DNA of 42,936 nt, from positions 1 through 42,936 of the forward strand of contig CANRGM010000003.1 in the NCBI GenBank assembly GCA_947630155.1. Direction: 5' to 3'. Below the pieces are notes generated by a model that saw only the letters and a program-made list of their open reading frames with translations, was not told the DNA's origin and did no database searches. Positions 33,156-41,488 of the stretch are shown in pieces. This DNA is from an uncultured Clostridia bacterium (GTDB lineage: Bacteria; Bacillota; Clostridia; TANB77; CAG-508). How positions within the stretch are numbered: the stretch's first letter is position 1; the number at the start of each line of letters is the position of its first letter. A program made the translations under genes and the position numbers.

Positions 33156-34386
33156 CTCCTTCATCTTTATTGTCATCTTTTTTATTATTTTCAGCATTTG
33201 TTTTATTACTTGACATTGCTAATTGTCCTGCTAGCTCTGGAAGTGGTTGCATTCCAAACGCAACTCTTGCTTCATTTTTATAACAACTTGCACTATCAAT
33301 TAATAAGTTAAATAACTCAATTTTTTGCCCTGTATCCATAAATATTAGTTCATGTGGATAAAATTTAATTTTATTTCCAAATCCTTTTTCTCTATCCGTA
33401 AATAACACTTTTGTAAAAATCTGTGAAATATTGATAATCAATGGTTCGAGTGTTTTTTGATAAAATGCTTCGTATTGTGCTTTTGTAAAATCTCCAGTTA
33501 GTATCGGCAAAGATACTCCATAGTTTCTTAATATCTTTTCATCTATAAACTTTAAAATCTTGTCATCTATTAATTGTCCTTTGTTTTGAAACGGAATAAA
33601 TTCTCCTTTAATATCAAGTGGTAAAAATCCACTTTCATTATTTTTCAGATGCTCTTCTAATTCTTGAATCGCTTTTTCCATTTTGCCATCATCCATAAGT
33701 GTATTATATTTAACGACACCATTGATAGAAAAAGAACTTTTTAGTGCTTTTGATACCCCTTGTAATAATGTATCGTTCAATTCTAATGTTTTTAGTAAAG
33801 CCTTATTATCTGGTCGCCCACTATTATCTCCACCCATAAATTCATTAATAGAGAATTTGTATTTAATATGTATAACATCACTATATTTTAAAGTTGTTTC
33901 AAAACCATTAAGAAATTTGAATCTTACAAACAATTTTCCTGAATTATCTTGCAAGAAAAGCACATCAATTGGTTGTATTGGATATAATCCTGTATATTTT
34001 TTTACTTTATTTCCTTCATCATCGAATCCTGTAATATATGTAGGTATTATAAAACTATTGTAATTAAGAAATAATTGCCAAAATACTTTTTCCAGAAAAT
34101 CACTTGTTGTCATTCGTTCATTTGGCTGATTTAAAAGTCTTTGAATTATTGAATCATTAATTGGTATTGGGTCCGCTCCATTTGTTCTTATGTGTTGTGG
34201 TGTTAATTTCTTTAATTCAAAAACAATACAACTTATAGCCTGTTGAACTACATCACTTGCATATATGTCTTGTCCAAATTGTGTAAATATTGGCATATAT
34301 CCATTTAACATTTTTGAAAGAACTTTGTTTTCTTTTTGTGTTTTAAATTTATTTATAAAATCAATTAAAACTCCTATTTTTCTCAC
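33148..34386 (-). CDS. HK97-family portal protein
   Basis: DVVQQAISCIVFELKKLTPQHIR...LLNQPNERMTTSDFLEKVFWQLFLNYNSFI. Confidence 0.92.
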   Translation of the reverse strand: MRKIGVLIDFINKFKTQKENKVLSKMLNGYMPIFTQFGQDIYASDVVQQAISCIVFELKKLTPQHIRTNGADPIPINDSIIQRLLNQPNERMTTSDFLEKVFWQLFLNYNSFIIPTYITGFDDEGNKVKKYTGLYPIQPIDVLFLQDNSGKLFVRFKFLNGFETTLKYSDVIHIKYKFSINEFMGGDNSGRPDNKALLKTLELNDTLLQGVSKALKSSFSINGVVKYNTLMDDGKMEKAIQELEEHLKNNESGFLPLDIKGEFIPFQNKGQLIDDKILKFIDEKILRNYGVSLPILTGDFTKAQYEAFYQKTLEPLIINISQIFTKVLFTDREKGFGNKIKFYPHELIFMDTGQKIELFNLLIDSASCYKNEARVAFGMQPLPELAGQLAMSSNKTNAENNKKDDNKDEGDD

Positions 34387-36047
34387 CTCACTAATTGCAT
34401 AAATTCTGAGCGGTATCTTCTAAATACTTCATACAAAATAATTAATGTTACCGCTCCATCTATTCTTTTTGATGCTTGATTATTTACTTTTATACACATG
34501 ATATTTCCTAAATTATCCATTTCAATTGCTGAATTTCCTAGGCACCATTTATCTACTTCATTTTCATTGTAATTTATTACTTGATCTTTTAAATCTGCCT
34601 CTACATATTTCATTGCATTACTCAAAACTTTGCCTTGTAAAATCATCTCAAGTTGAAAGCTATAATCGCTCATTCTATCTACAAATGTTTTAGAAAATCT
34701 TTGATCATATCCTACTAGATAAGGCTTTATATTGTAATCTTTGTATAATTGATAAAACCAATCTGCAATTTTAGAAATATCTATTTCATTGCCTTCGTGA
34801 ATTGTAAGTAATCCATCTCTTGCCCATTTTTGATATTCCGCTCCTGCTGACTTATCATTGCTATCAGTAAGTTTTTTCTCTAATATCCAATAATGAGTAT
34901 ATATATACTTAGTTTTATCATTTGGTTTCATTAGTAATATTTTTGCATTACACATATCAGTTGTTGCTGATAAATCAACTGCACCTAAGCAAAAAGCACC
35001 TCTAAAGTCTTCTAAATTAAACGCTTCAGTCGGATAATTAAAATCTTCATACATTAGCCATGCTACAGCATTATTTTGTTTAATATTAAAGTCTTTGCAC
35101 ATAGTATGCATACGAGTTGATTTGTCAACCTTAGATTTAGCAAGTTCATTTCTTAAATAGCTCCATTTTTTAATTACTCCCAAGGATGGATTTGATTTAT
35201 ACCAACTTTGTTCATCTTGCCAAATCTCTTCTTCACTATCTTGTGTGTATAGCCAAGGTAGAAATGTATCATCATCTATTTCATCATTTAAAACTTTTCT
35301 AGCATATATTAGTTTGTTATCAAGATACCCATCATTCACAAATCCTTCTGTCGTTAAATTTATAAACAGAGGCTCATCTTTAACAGACATAGATTTTTGA
35401 CAAGCTGCTGCTATTTCATCATCTTTTGCATCATGACTTTCATCAAAATATGCTTTATCAATATTACGACCATCTTTATTCTGTGTTTTACTAGACATTT
35501 TAAAGATTTTTGTACCATTGCTTTTATTTTCAATTTGGCTTTGATTTTGATGTGTCCATTTAGACTTCGGATCTATGCGCTTTCGCATACCTCCAACTTC
35601 ATTCCATAATAGACTTGCTTGCTTATCATCATTTGACGCACAAACTATGTCCATTCCGCCATCACCAATTCGCAAATCTGCATGTGCATCTGCTGCCATC
35701 ATTGTTGTTTTTCCATTTTTTCTTGCTATCAGTAAAATAATATCTTGAAAACGCCTAATCCATCTCTTTTGTTCTTCGCTATATTTCTTAAATGAATAGC
35801 AAACTTCAATGAATGCTTTTTGCCATAATAGAAGTTGTAATGGCTTGTTGAAAAAAGGCTTTTTATTTTGTAAGCATAGACTTTCCATAAAATCAATTCT
35901 TAGATATGCTTCTTTTGTTTCATATCTGTATTTAGTATTATCTAAATCATCAACTAATTTTTTCAATTCAGTTTTTAATTCTAATCCAGCAATAATTTTC
36001 CCTTGTTTTATTTCATCGTAATATTGTGTCAAATAGTTCCTATACAT
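34383..36047 (-). CDS. terL: terminase large subunit
   Basis: Walker-like LIARKNGKTTMMAADAHADLRIGDGGMDIVCASNDDKQA; nuclease region VGYDQRFSKTFVDRM. Confidence 0.94.
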   Translation of the reverse strand: MYRNYLTQYYDEIKQGKIIAGLELKTELKKLVDDLDNTKYRYETKEAYLRIDFMESLCLQNKKPFFNKPLQLLLWQKAFIEVCYSFKKYSEEQKRWIRRFQDIILLIARKNGKTTMMAADAHADLRIGDGGMDIVCASNDDKQASLLWNEVGGMRKRIDPKSKWTHQNQSQIENKSNGTKIFKMSSKTQNKDGRNIDKAYFDESHDAKDDEIAAACQKSMSVKDEPLFINLTTEGFVNDGYLDNKLIYARKVLNDEIDDDTFLPWLYTQDSEEEIWQDEQSWYKSNPSLGVIKKWSYLRNELAKSKVDKSTRMHTMCKDFNIKQNNAVAWLMYEDFNYPTEAFNLEDFRGAFCLGAVDLSATTDMCNAKILLMKPNDKTKYIYTHYWILEKKLTDSNDKSAGAEYQKWARDGLLTIHEGNEIDISKIADWFYQLYKDYNIKPYLVGYDQRFSKTFVDRMSDYSFQLEMILQGKVLSNAMKYVEADLKDQVINYNENEVDKWCLGNSAIEMDNLGNIMCIKVNNQASKRIDGAVTLIILYEVFRRYRSEFMQLVR

Positions 36048-36360
36048 CTTTCCTAATCTCCAACCATTTTTTTACTGGATCTTCTTCAGATGTTTCTTCT
36101 TTGCAAAGAACTGAAGTTAAGATTCTAATTGCGTTCATATAACTTTGAGATAAGTCTTTATATTGTTTAGCAGCTTTCGTAGTTTCTTGTTTTGATGGAT
36201 CTTTTGGATGAACTCTAATAAAAGGAAGTTTTTTTAACTCTGACATCTGTTTTTCCAAAAAAATAACCTCATCTATCAGAGGTTCTACTAATTTTTTTAG
36301 ATTTTGGTCAATGTCCTTAAATATGTCTTCTAAAATTTTTCTTCTTTCCATTATCTTCAC
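36040..36360 (-). CDS. terS: P27-family terminase small subunit
   Basis: Position just upstream of terL; helical protein with a TTKAAKQYKDLSQSYMNAIRILTSVL motif. Confidence 0.75.
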   Translation of the reverse strand: MKIMERRKILEDIFKDIDQNLKKLVEPLIDEVIFLEKQMSELKKLPFIRVHPKDPSKQETTKAAKQYKDLSQSYMNAIRILTSVLCKEETSEEDPVKKWLEIRKDV

Positions 36361-36420
36361 CTATCTTTTTAAAAGTTCTATCAAAATTTTTCAAAAAATT
36401 TCATTTTTTCCTTTCGGGTA

Positions 36421-36480
36421 AAAAATACCTCCCCGTTACAGTCCCCCAAGGTTAGAAATTCTTGAGACCATAGGGGGGAA
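36421..36480. other. candidate cos region: GC-rich TCCCCC...GGGGGA pair
   Basis: C5/G6 tracts at 36442-36447 / 36474-36479 plus CCTCCCCGTTACAG in AT-rich DNA, between HNH and TerS genes. Confidence 0.35.
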
Positions 36481-36483
36481 TAT

Positions 36484-36527
36484 GAAAAAGACTTTAAGCA
36501 TATTTTTTTACACTTAAAGTCTTTTTC
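36484..36527. terminator. 15-bp perfect hairpin (bidirectional terminator-like)
   Basis: GAAAAAGACTTTAAG / CTTAAAGTCTTTTTC directly after the HNH-kinase stop. Confidence 0.7.
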
Positions 36528-37189
36528 TATTCTTGAAATTTATCAAACCATTCTTCTATGTATTCTTTCCACTCTTTGTTCTTTGCACGATTTAAACAAG
36601 TTTCTTTATCACATTCAATGTATATTAGCTCTGCATTTAGTCGTTGTGCCAGTCTTGTTCTATCCATTTTTAGAGGATATGTACCAATTATATAAGCATT
36701 GTGCCACATACCAACTCTCATTCTAATTTGGTCAAGTAATGTATCTCTTAATCCAAATACATTAGCTTTTAGTCGGTTAGGTTTATGATACTTATCACAT
36801 ACACTAATACATTCCCATATCTTATCTATATCAATTATAATATCATTATCAGTAGCTACACTATTAACCCAAGTAGACTTGCCAGCACATGGTGAACCAT
36901 AGACTATATATACTTTTTTAGGTGGTTCATATCCAAATCGCTGATGTATTTGATTATGACATTTAAAGTGTATTAGCATTATGTTGTTCGGATTAAGACT
37001 TATACTATAATCATTTACATTAGCTTCTGTAAGTTCTATTTTGTGATGTCCTATACAATCATATTTAGTTACTATACTTTTACCACAATGTTCACATATA
37101 AGTTGTCCATCTACTAGTCTTTCTAATTTTAGTTGATTTAGTAAATCTTCCCATTCTTTACTTTTATAAAAATTATTTAATGTATACAT
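36527..37189 (-). CDS. HNH endonuclease fused to a P-loop (PNK-like/AAA_33) kinase
   Basis: N-term CEHCGK...GHHKIELTEANVNDYSISLNPNNIMLIHFKCHNQIH; C-term VYIVYGSPCAGKSTWVNSV...IDIDKIW. Confidence 0.85.
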   Translation of the reverse strand: MYTLNNFYKSKEWEDLLNQLKLERLVDGQLICEHCGKSIVTKYDCIGHHKIELTEANVNDYSISLNPNNIMLIHFKCHNQIHQRFGYEPPKKVYIVYGSPCAGKSTWVNSVATDNDIIIDIDKIWECISVCDKYHKPNRLKANVFGLRDTLLDQIRMRVGMWHNAYIIGTYPLKMDRTRLAQRLNAELIYIECDKETCLNRAKNKEWKEYIEEWFDKFQE

Positions 37190-37192
37190 ATA

Positions 37193-37729
37193 TTAATATA
37201 ATTTAACTCCATACACTCCGTCTATTGTAACTTCATCATAAGTAGCATCCAATTTTGTTAAGTCTGGAAGTTTTAATCCAAGGTCACGTGTTATTCTTAA
37301 TGAAGTTAAGTCCGAATTAAGAAATATAGTTATACCTAGTAATACATAACTTGAAGCTCTTCTAGAATAACCAATATCGTAATTATTTAACACAAACAAG
37401 CCTCCCGTCCAATGTCCCCTCAAGTTTGTATTTGGGGCAAGACTTGTTTCATTTGGTTCTATTATATATTTTCTATCAAATCGCCCACTTAATCCATCCA
37501 CATGTATTATTAAATAATCATAATTAGTTACTTTATCAGATAACTGTATAGTAACCTCAGTAGCAGTATCAGTACCTGCATACATTGGAGTAGGAGATTT
37601 GGGGGACAATTTATAAATTCCTGCTTGGTTATTAACACTTTCTTTAATTTTATTTTCAATTTGTGTCTTTGTCATTGATTCAGACAAACTCAAATCTTCA
37701 TTTATTGTATATGTTTTCTTATCTGCCAT
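37193..37729 (-). CDS. hypothetical protein, possibly structural
   Basis: MADKKTYTINEDLSLSESMTKTQIENKIKES..., beta-rich; GGAGAG RBS. Confidence 0.5.
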   Translation of the reverse strand: MADKKTYTINEDLSLSESMTKTQIENKIKESVNNQAGIYKLSPKSPTPMYAGTDTATEVTIQLSDKVTNYDYLIIHVDGLSGRFDRKYIIEPNETSLAPNTNLRGHWTGGLFVLNNYDIGYSRRASSYVLLGITIFLNSDLTSLRITRDLGLKLPDLTKLDATYDEVTIDGVYGVKLY

Positions 37730-37743
37730 TTTTCTATCTCTCC

Positions 37744-38220
37744 TTACCAATTATTTTCTTCTGCTATTTTCTTTTTTATTTCTAACTCTTGTTTCTTTAG
37801 TTCATAATGTTGCCAATCATTACTCCAATTTTTCTTATCATAATTTTTAAGTGCTAAATTAAGTGCCGCAACATCAGGTGGGAAATATGATTCTTCATTA
37901 TAAAATATTACTTCTTCTTTTTCCTTAACTTTTTTCCCATCTTTATAATCAATTGTTTTGCACTTTATAGCTTTTTTTGTAAGTTGATTAAATCCTAAAG
38001 CTTTTGTAATTAAGGCTCCTCTGAGCTGTGCTACTAAGTCCTTCCTGCCTCTTTTAAACAAGTCTGCAAAATCTGAATAATCTCTTAAATAATTCAATAA
38101 AGCCCTTACTGAAATTCCTAATTTTTTTGCAATATTTTCTTGCGTTGCACCTTCACTTACCCATTTCTCTATTTCATCAAATCGGGGTTTTACATGTGTT
38201 TCGTATTTACTCTTAGCCAT
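37744..38220 (-). CDS. HTH-containing terminase-small-subunit-like protein
   Basis: MAKSKYETHVKPRFDEIEKWVSEGATQENIAKKLGISVRALLNYLRDY. Confidence 0.7.
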   Translation of the reverse strand: MAKSKYETHVKPRFDEIEKWVSEGATQENIAKKLGISVRALLNYLRDYSDFADLFKRGRKDLVAQLRGALITKALGFNQLTKKAIKCKTIDYKDGKKVKEKEEVIFYNEESYFPPDVAALNLALKNYDKKNWSNDWQHYELKKQELEIKKKIAEENNW

Positions 38221-38235
38221 AACTCATCACTTCTT

Positions 38236-38446
38236 TTATTTTATATTATCTTCTGCTTCTGGTAAGCCCGTTGCAATACTAGTTAATATACTTAATACTC
38301 CTGCCAAAGCTGATGTTCCAATAACTGCTAACCAACCCACTTCATTAATACTAACTCCGCATAGGAATTAGTGATATTGCTGTTTGAGCCATAGTTTTAA
38401 CAGCTCTTATCCCTGCACATTTAAAGAATTTCTTGTATTCTTTCAT
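38236..38446 (-). CDS. phage holin (r1t-like), with +1 CGG frameshift at 38357-38359
   Basis: MKEYKKFFKCAGIRAVKTMAQTAISLIPM-(C)-GVSINEVGWLAVIGTSALAGVLSILTSIATGLPEAEDNIK*. Confidence 0.88.
38357..38359 (-). other. +1 frameshift site: ATG CGG AGT -> ATG (C) GGA GTT
   Basis: 0 frame hits TAG two codons later; the +1 frame gives the conserved holin TM2. Confidence 0.88.
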
Positions 38447-38453
38447 ATTACTT

Positions 38454-38703
38454 TCACCTCTTTTTTTCTAGTTCTTCAACTTTTTTATATATAAGTTCTA
38501 TCTGTTTATCTTGTATTGCATTTGATTTTTCTAAATCATAAATTCTCGCTAAAGCTGTTGTTTGATCATCAACTTTTTTTTCAAGTTGTGTAATTTTAAA
38601 ATCAATTAGATTATGACTTTTTTTACTACTCATAATTGTAGTCAGTATTGCTGGTACAGCAACACATAATCCGACTTATTAAAGCTACAATAATATCATT
38701 CAT
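38454..38703 (-). CDS. XhlA/DUF7365-like holin-associated membrane coiled-coil protein with +1 CGG frameshift at 38671-38673
   Basis: MNDIIVALIS-(C)-GLCVAVPAILTTIMSSKKSHNLIDFKITQLEKKVDDQTTALARIYDLEKSNAIQDKQIELIYKKVEELEKKR*. Confidence 0.82.
38671..38673 (-). other. +1 frameshift site: AGT CGG ATT -> AGT (C) GGA TTA
   Basis: Restores a TM helix followed by a coiled coil. Confidence 0.82.
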
Positions 38704-38851
38704 TTTCTATTGATTCACTTCCTATTCGTTTATTTTTATATCCACTGCACCTCACTCCATCTATAGTTTTACATATATTGCATTCTCCTTGTTGGGTACA
38801 ATATGGACATACTTCTTCTTTATATTTATTACATAATTCTTGAAATGACAT
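38696..38851 (-). CDS. small Cys-rich (CPYC...CNIC) hypothetical phage protein
   Basis: MSFQELCNKYKEEVCPYCTQQGECNICKTIDGVRCSGYKNKRIGSESIENE*; start preceded by AAGGAAG. Confidence 0.65.
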   Translation of the reverse strand: MSFQELCNKYKEEVCPYCTQQGECNICKTIDGVRCSGYKNKRIGSESIENE

Positions 38852-39146
38852 GTTATCACTTCCTTGTTATTTTTATAAAACACTATGTAAAATATAAGGT
38901 AGCTCAACTCTACCTATGGCATAAGTTCTTTCTTTTAACAGGCTTGCTTTAACGAACCGTGATATTACTCGCGTTAAGACCAGTAATTGATTATTTCTAT
39001 ATTCTACATACTATCTTATATTTAAGCCTTAACTAGAATCGGCATACACTAATTACTTGATTTAAGGAGGTTCTTTTATTTTTTTCTGTATATTAACTTA
39101 TCTAGTATTGTTAATTAGTAAATTATGCTTTATAATATTTATATCA

Positions 39147-39188
39147 AAAGATAAAGAGCTGATATTAAATCAGCTCTTTATCTTTTTT
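39147..39188. terminator. 16-bp perfect hairpin with T/A tracts on both sides (bidirectional terminator)
   Basis: AAAGATAAAGAGCTGA-TATTAAA-TCAGCTCTTTATCTTT followed by T. Confidence 0.88.
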
Positions 39189-39203
39189 TGTTGCTTGACG
39201 GGA

Positions 39204-39413
39204 TTACTTCTTGTCTCTGCCAGGTCTGTAATCACCAAGTGCAGTTCCCATTACACCGGTTCTGGTGTTAGTGAAACTATGATCTCCGTTTTCAACGTTT
39301 TTTACGTTGTACTGGGAGAAAGACGCATCCTGTTTCTGTGTTTGTGTCCACGTTACAGTTTTGTCACCATACTTTCCATCGTACCGACCATGATCAGAAT
39401 GACTTTTGCTCAT
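39204..39413 (-). CDS. small hydrophilic protein, prophage moron
   Basis: MSKSHSDHGRYDGKYGDKTVTWTQTQKQDASFSQYNVKNVENGDHSFTNTRTGVMGTALGDYRPGRDKK; own promoter and terminator; visibly GC-richer than its surroundings. Confidence 0.75.
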   Translation of the reverse strand: MSKSHSDHGRYDGKYGDKTVTWTQTQKQDASFSQYNVKNVENGDHSFTNTRTGVMGTALGDYRPGRDKK

Positions 39414-39458
39414 ATTAAGCACTCCCTTTTAATTTATTCAGTCTATGACTGTATTTTT

Positions 39459-39487
39459 ATAATATCATACTTTTTACATTATGTCAA
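39459..39487 (-). promoter_or_regulatory. sigma-A promoter TTGACA-N17-TATTAT for the moron
   Basis: Hexamers and spacing read on the minus strand. Confidence 0.8.
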
Positions 39488-39527
39488 CATTTTTGCGGTT
39501 TTTGTTTATTCCTTATGCTCTATATAA

Positions 39528-39561
39528 AAAGAGCTGACTGCACTTGGCTAATCAACTCTTT
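39528..39561 (-). terminator. terminator of the upstream phage operon
   Basis: Minus-strand AAAGAGTTGA...TCAGCTCTTT followed by TTATAT. Confidence 0.65.
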
Positions 39562-39689
39562 GTATGAGACCTTATTAACTTTTACTAAAAAGTTTTGACA
39601 ATTCGTTATCAACTTTTCTAGCTATTATAATTATACTATAATAACTTTTATAAAAACAAGGTAAAAAACAGGTAAAAAACAGGTAATTT

Positions 39690-40181
39690 TTATAAATTTA
39701 TCATTTTTATGGTCGCTTTTTCCACGATTTTCTTTATAGCTTCTGAATCTCTTGTTTGATTAAATAATTTGAAAAAAAGGTTATTTCCTATGTCTTCATA
39801 ACTTCTACCTTCTACATAAAAAGCAAATAGTATTTCTTTCTCTTTGTATTTCAATGCTGACAATCTTATAGATGTTTCTTCTACTTTATCTTTCAATTCT
39901 TCTATTTCCTTTTCATATTCTTTTATCTTCTCTTCCGCTTCTTGTTTTTCTTTTTCATTAATTTCTATTGTGTCCAAAACAGCTTTTTCTACTTTATTAC
40001 TTATCTGATTTTTACTATGTATATCAGAATTTATGCCCAAATTTGCTGTAGTAGATGTCTCTATAGTTTTGTATTGTCTTAATCTTTTCTCACATTTTCT
40101 CTTATCTCGTTTTCTCAATTCTAATTTAGCTATATTTTCTTTATATTCTTTTAATAACTTTATTAAAACTTCTTTTGTCAT
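39690..40181 (-). CDS. ArpU/RinA-like phage late transcription regulator (sigma-70 region 4-like)
   Basis: Coiled coil then LKYKEKEILFAFYVEGRSYEDIGNNLFF...SEAIKKIVEKATIKM. Confidence 0.7.
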   Translation of the reverse strand: MTKEVLIKLLKEYKENIAKLELRKRDKRKCEKRLRQYKTIETSTTANLGINSDIHSKNQISNKVEKAVLDTIEINEKEKQEAEEKIKEYEKEIEELKDKVEETSIRLSALKYKEKEILFAFYVEGRSYEDIGNNLFFKLFNQTRDSEAIKKIVEKATIKMINL

Positions 40182-40191
40182 CAGTTACCTC

Positions 40192-41478
40192 CTAGCTTTT
40201 TGCTTTAAAATTATAAATTGGTTTAATTATTTGTTTAATTTCTACAGTATCTTTTATATTATCTATAATTTCTTGCATTGGTTTATATACAAATGGTGCT
40301 TCATCAATTGTTTCTTCTAATATACTTGTAGAATATATGCCCTTCATACTTTCTTTAAATTCTTCTAAATTAAATGTTTCCTTTGCTTTCATTCTTGACA
40401 TTATTCTACCTGCTCCGTGTGGTGCTGATTGATTCCAGTCGTTATTACCTTTTCCAACTGCAATAATACTTCCGTCTCTCATGTTTATTGGAATTAACAC
40501 TCGTTCTCCTTTTTTTGCAGATATAGCACCTTTACGTACTATATTATCTTCAAAGGATATATAATTGTGTATTGTTTCAAAACTTTTTTCTACCAATCCT
40601 GGAATAAATGAGAATGTATATCTTTGCCAATCAGCCATATTTTTAATTAACGAATTTCTTCCGCTTAAAATTTTTACAGCAACTAAAATATCATAATGTA
40701 CTAATATTTGCTGTGCTATATATAATCTATTCAACCTAGCATATTCTTGGCATATCTTCATATCGTGTAAATACATTTCTCTATATTTACCTTCTAAATA
40801 ACATAAATCTTTTGGAATTTTAGGATTGTTATTTTTATATTGATTCTCTAATTCTTTTAATGCTTTTTGTATTTCTGCTTTTCTTCCCTGCTCTTTGTAT
40901 GTTCTTATTATCTCCTCTTTCCTTTGATACATTTCTTCTTTACCAGAACATAGTTCTATTGCAAGATTTTGATAATATTCTGCTACTTGTTTTCCCATAT
41001 TTCTTGAGCCTGTATGTATGACTAAATATTTATTGCCTTCGTCATCTTCATCTACTTCTATAAAATGATTTCCTCCACCTAGTGTGCCTATTGCTCTATT
41101 AAATTTATTTGTTTCTTTTAATTCTCTCAAACAATACAATTCATTTATTTTAGGAAACTCTATTAGTTTGTGTTCTCTTATATTTCTTCCTGCTGGTATA
41201 ACATCGCGTATTGTATTATCTAACTTTTCTAAATCTAATTCTATCTTACCTAATTCAACACAAAGCATACCACAGCCTATATCTACACCTACTATGTTAG
41301 GTATAACCTTATCTCCTAAATCTGCTGTAAATCCAATGACACAGCCTTTCCCCGCATGTACATCTGGCATTATTCTTACTTTGCAGTTTTTAAATGGATC
41401 TTGTTGTAATAGCAAATTAATTTGTTCTACTGCTTCTTGTTCTACATTATTTGTAAATATCTTTAAATCTTTACTCAT
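40192..41478 (-). CDS. rtcB: RtcB-family RNA ligase
   Basis: RIMPDVHAGKGCVIGFTADLGDKVIPNIVGVDIGCGM; LGGGNHFIEV; HTGSRNMG; SAPHGAGRIMSR. Confidence 0.95.
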   Translation of the reverse strand: MSKDLKIFTNNVEQEAVEQINLLLQQDPFKNCKVRIMPDVHAGKGCVIGFTADLGDKVIPNIVGVDIGCGMLCVELGKIELDLEKLDNTIRDVIPAGRNIREHKLIEFPKINELYCLRELKETNKFNRAIGTLGGGNHFIEVDEDDEGNKYLVIHTGSRNMGKQVAEYYQNLAIELCSGKEEMYQRKEEIIRTYKEQGRKAEIQKALKELENQYKNNNPKIPKDLCYLEGKYREMYLHDMKICQEYARLNRLYIAQQILVHYDILVAVKILSGRNSLIKNMADWQRYTFSFIPGLVEKSFETIHNYISFEDNIVRKGAISAKKGERVLIPINMRDGSIIAVGKGNNDWNQSAPHGAGRIMSRMKAKETFNLEEFKESMKGIYSTSILEETIDEAPFVYKPMQEIIDNIKDTVEIKQIIKPIYNFKAKS

Positions 41479-41488
41479 TTTGCACCTC

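Noticed and set aside
39108-39527. Plus-strand 139-aa ORF over the moron
   Set aside because: Overlaps the moron on the opposite strand, where promoter, RBS and terminator support the minus-strand gene.
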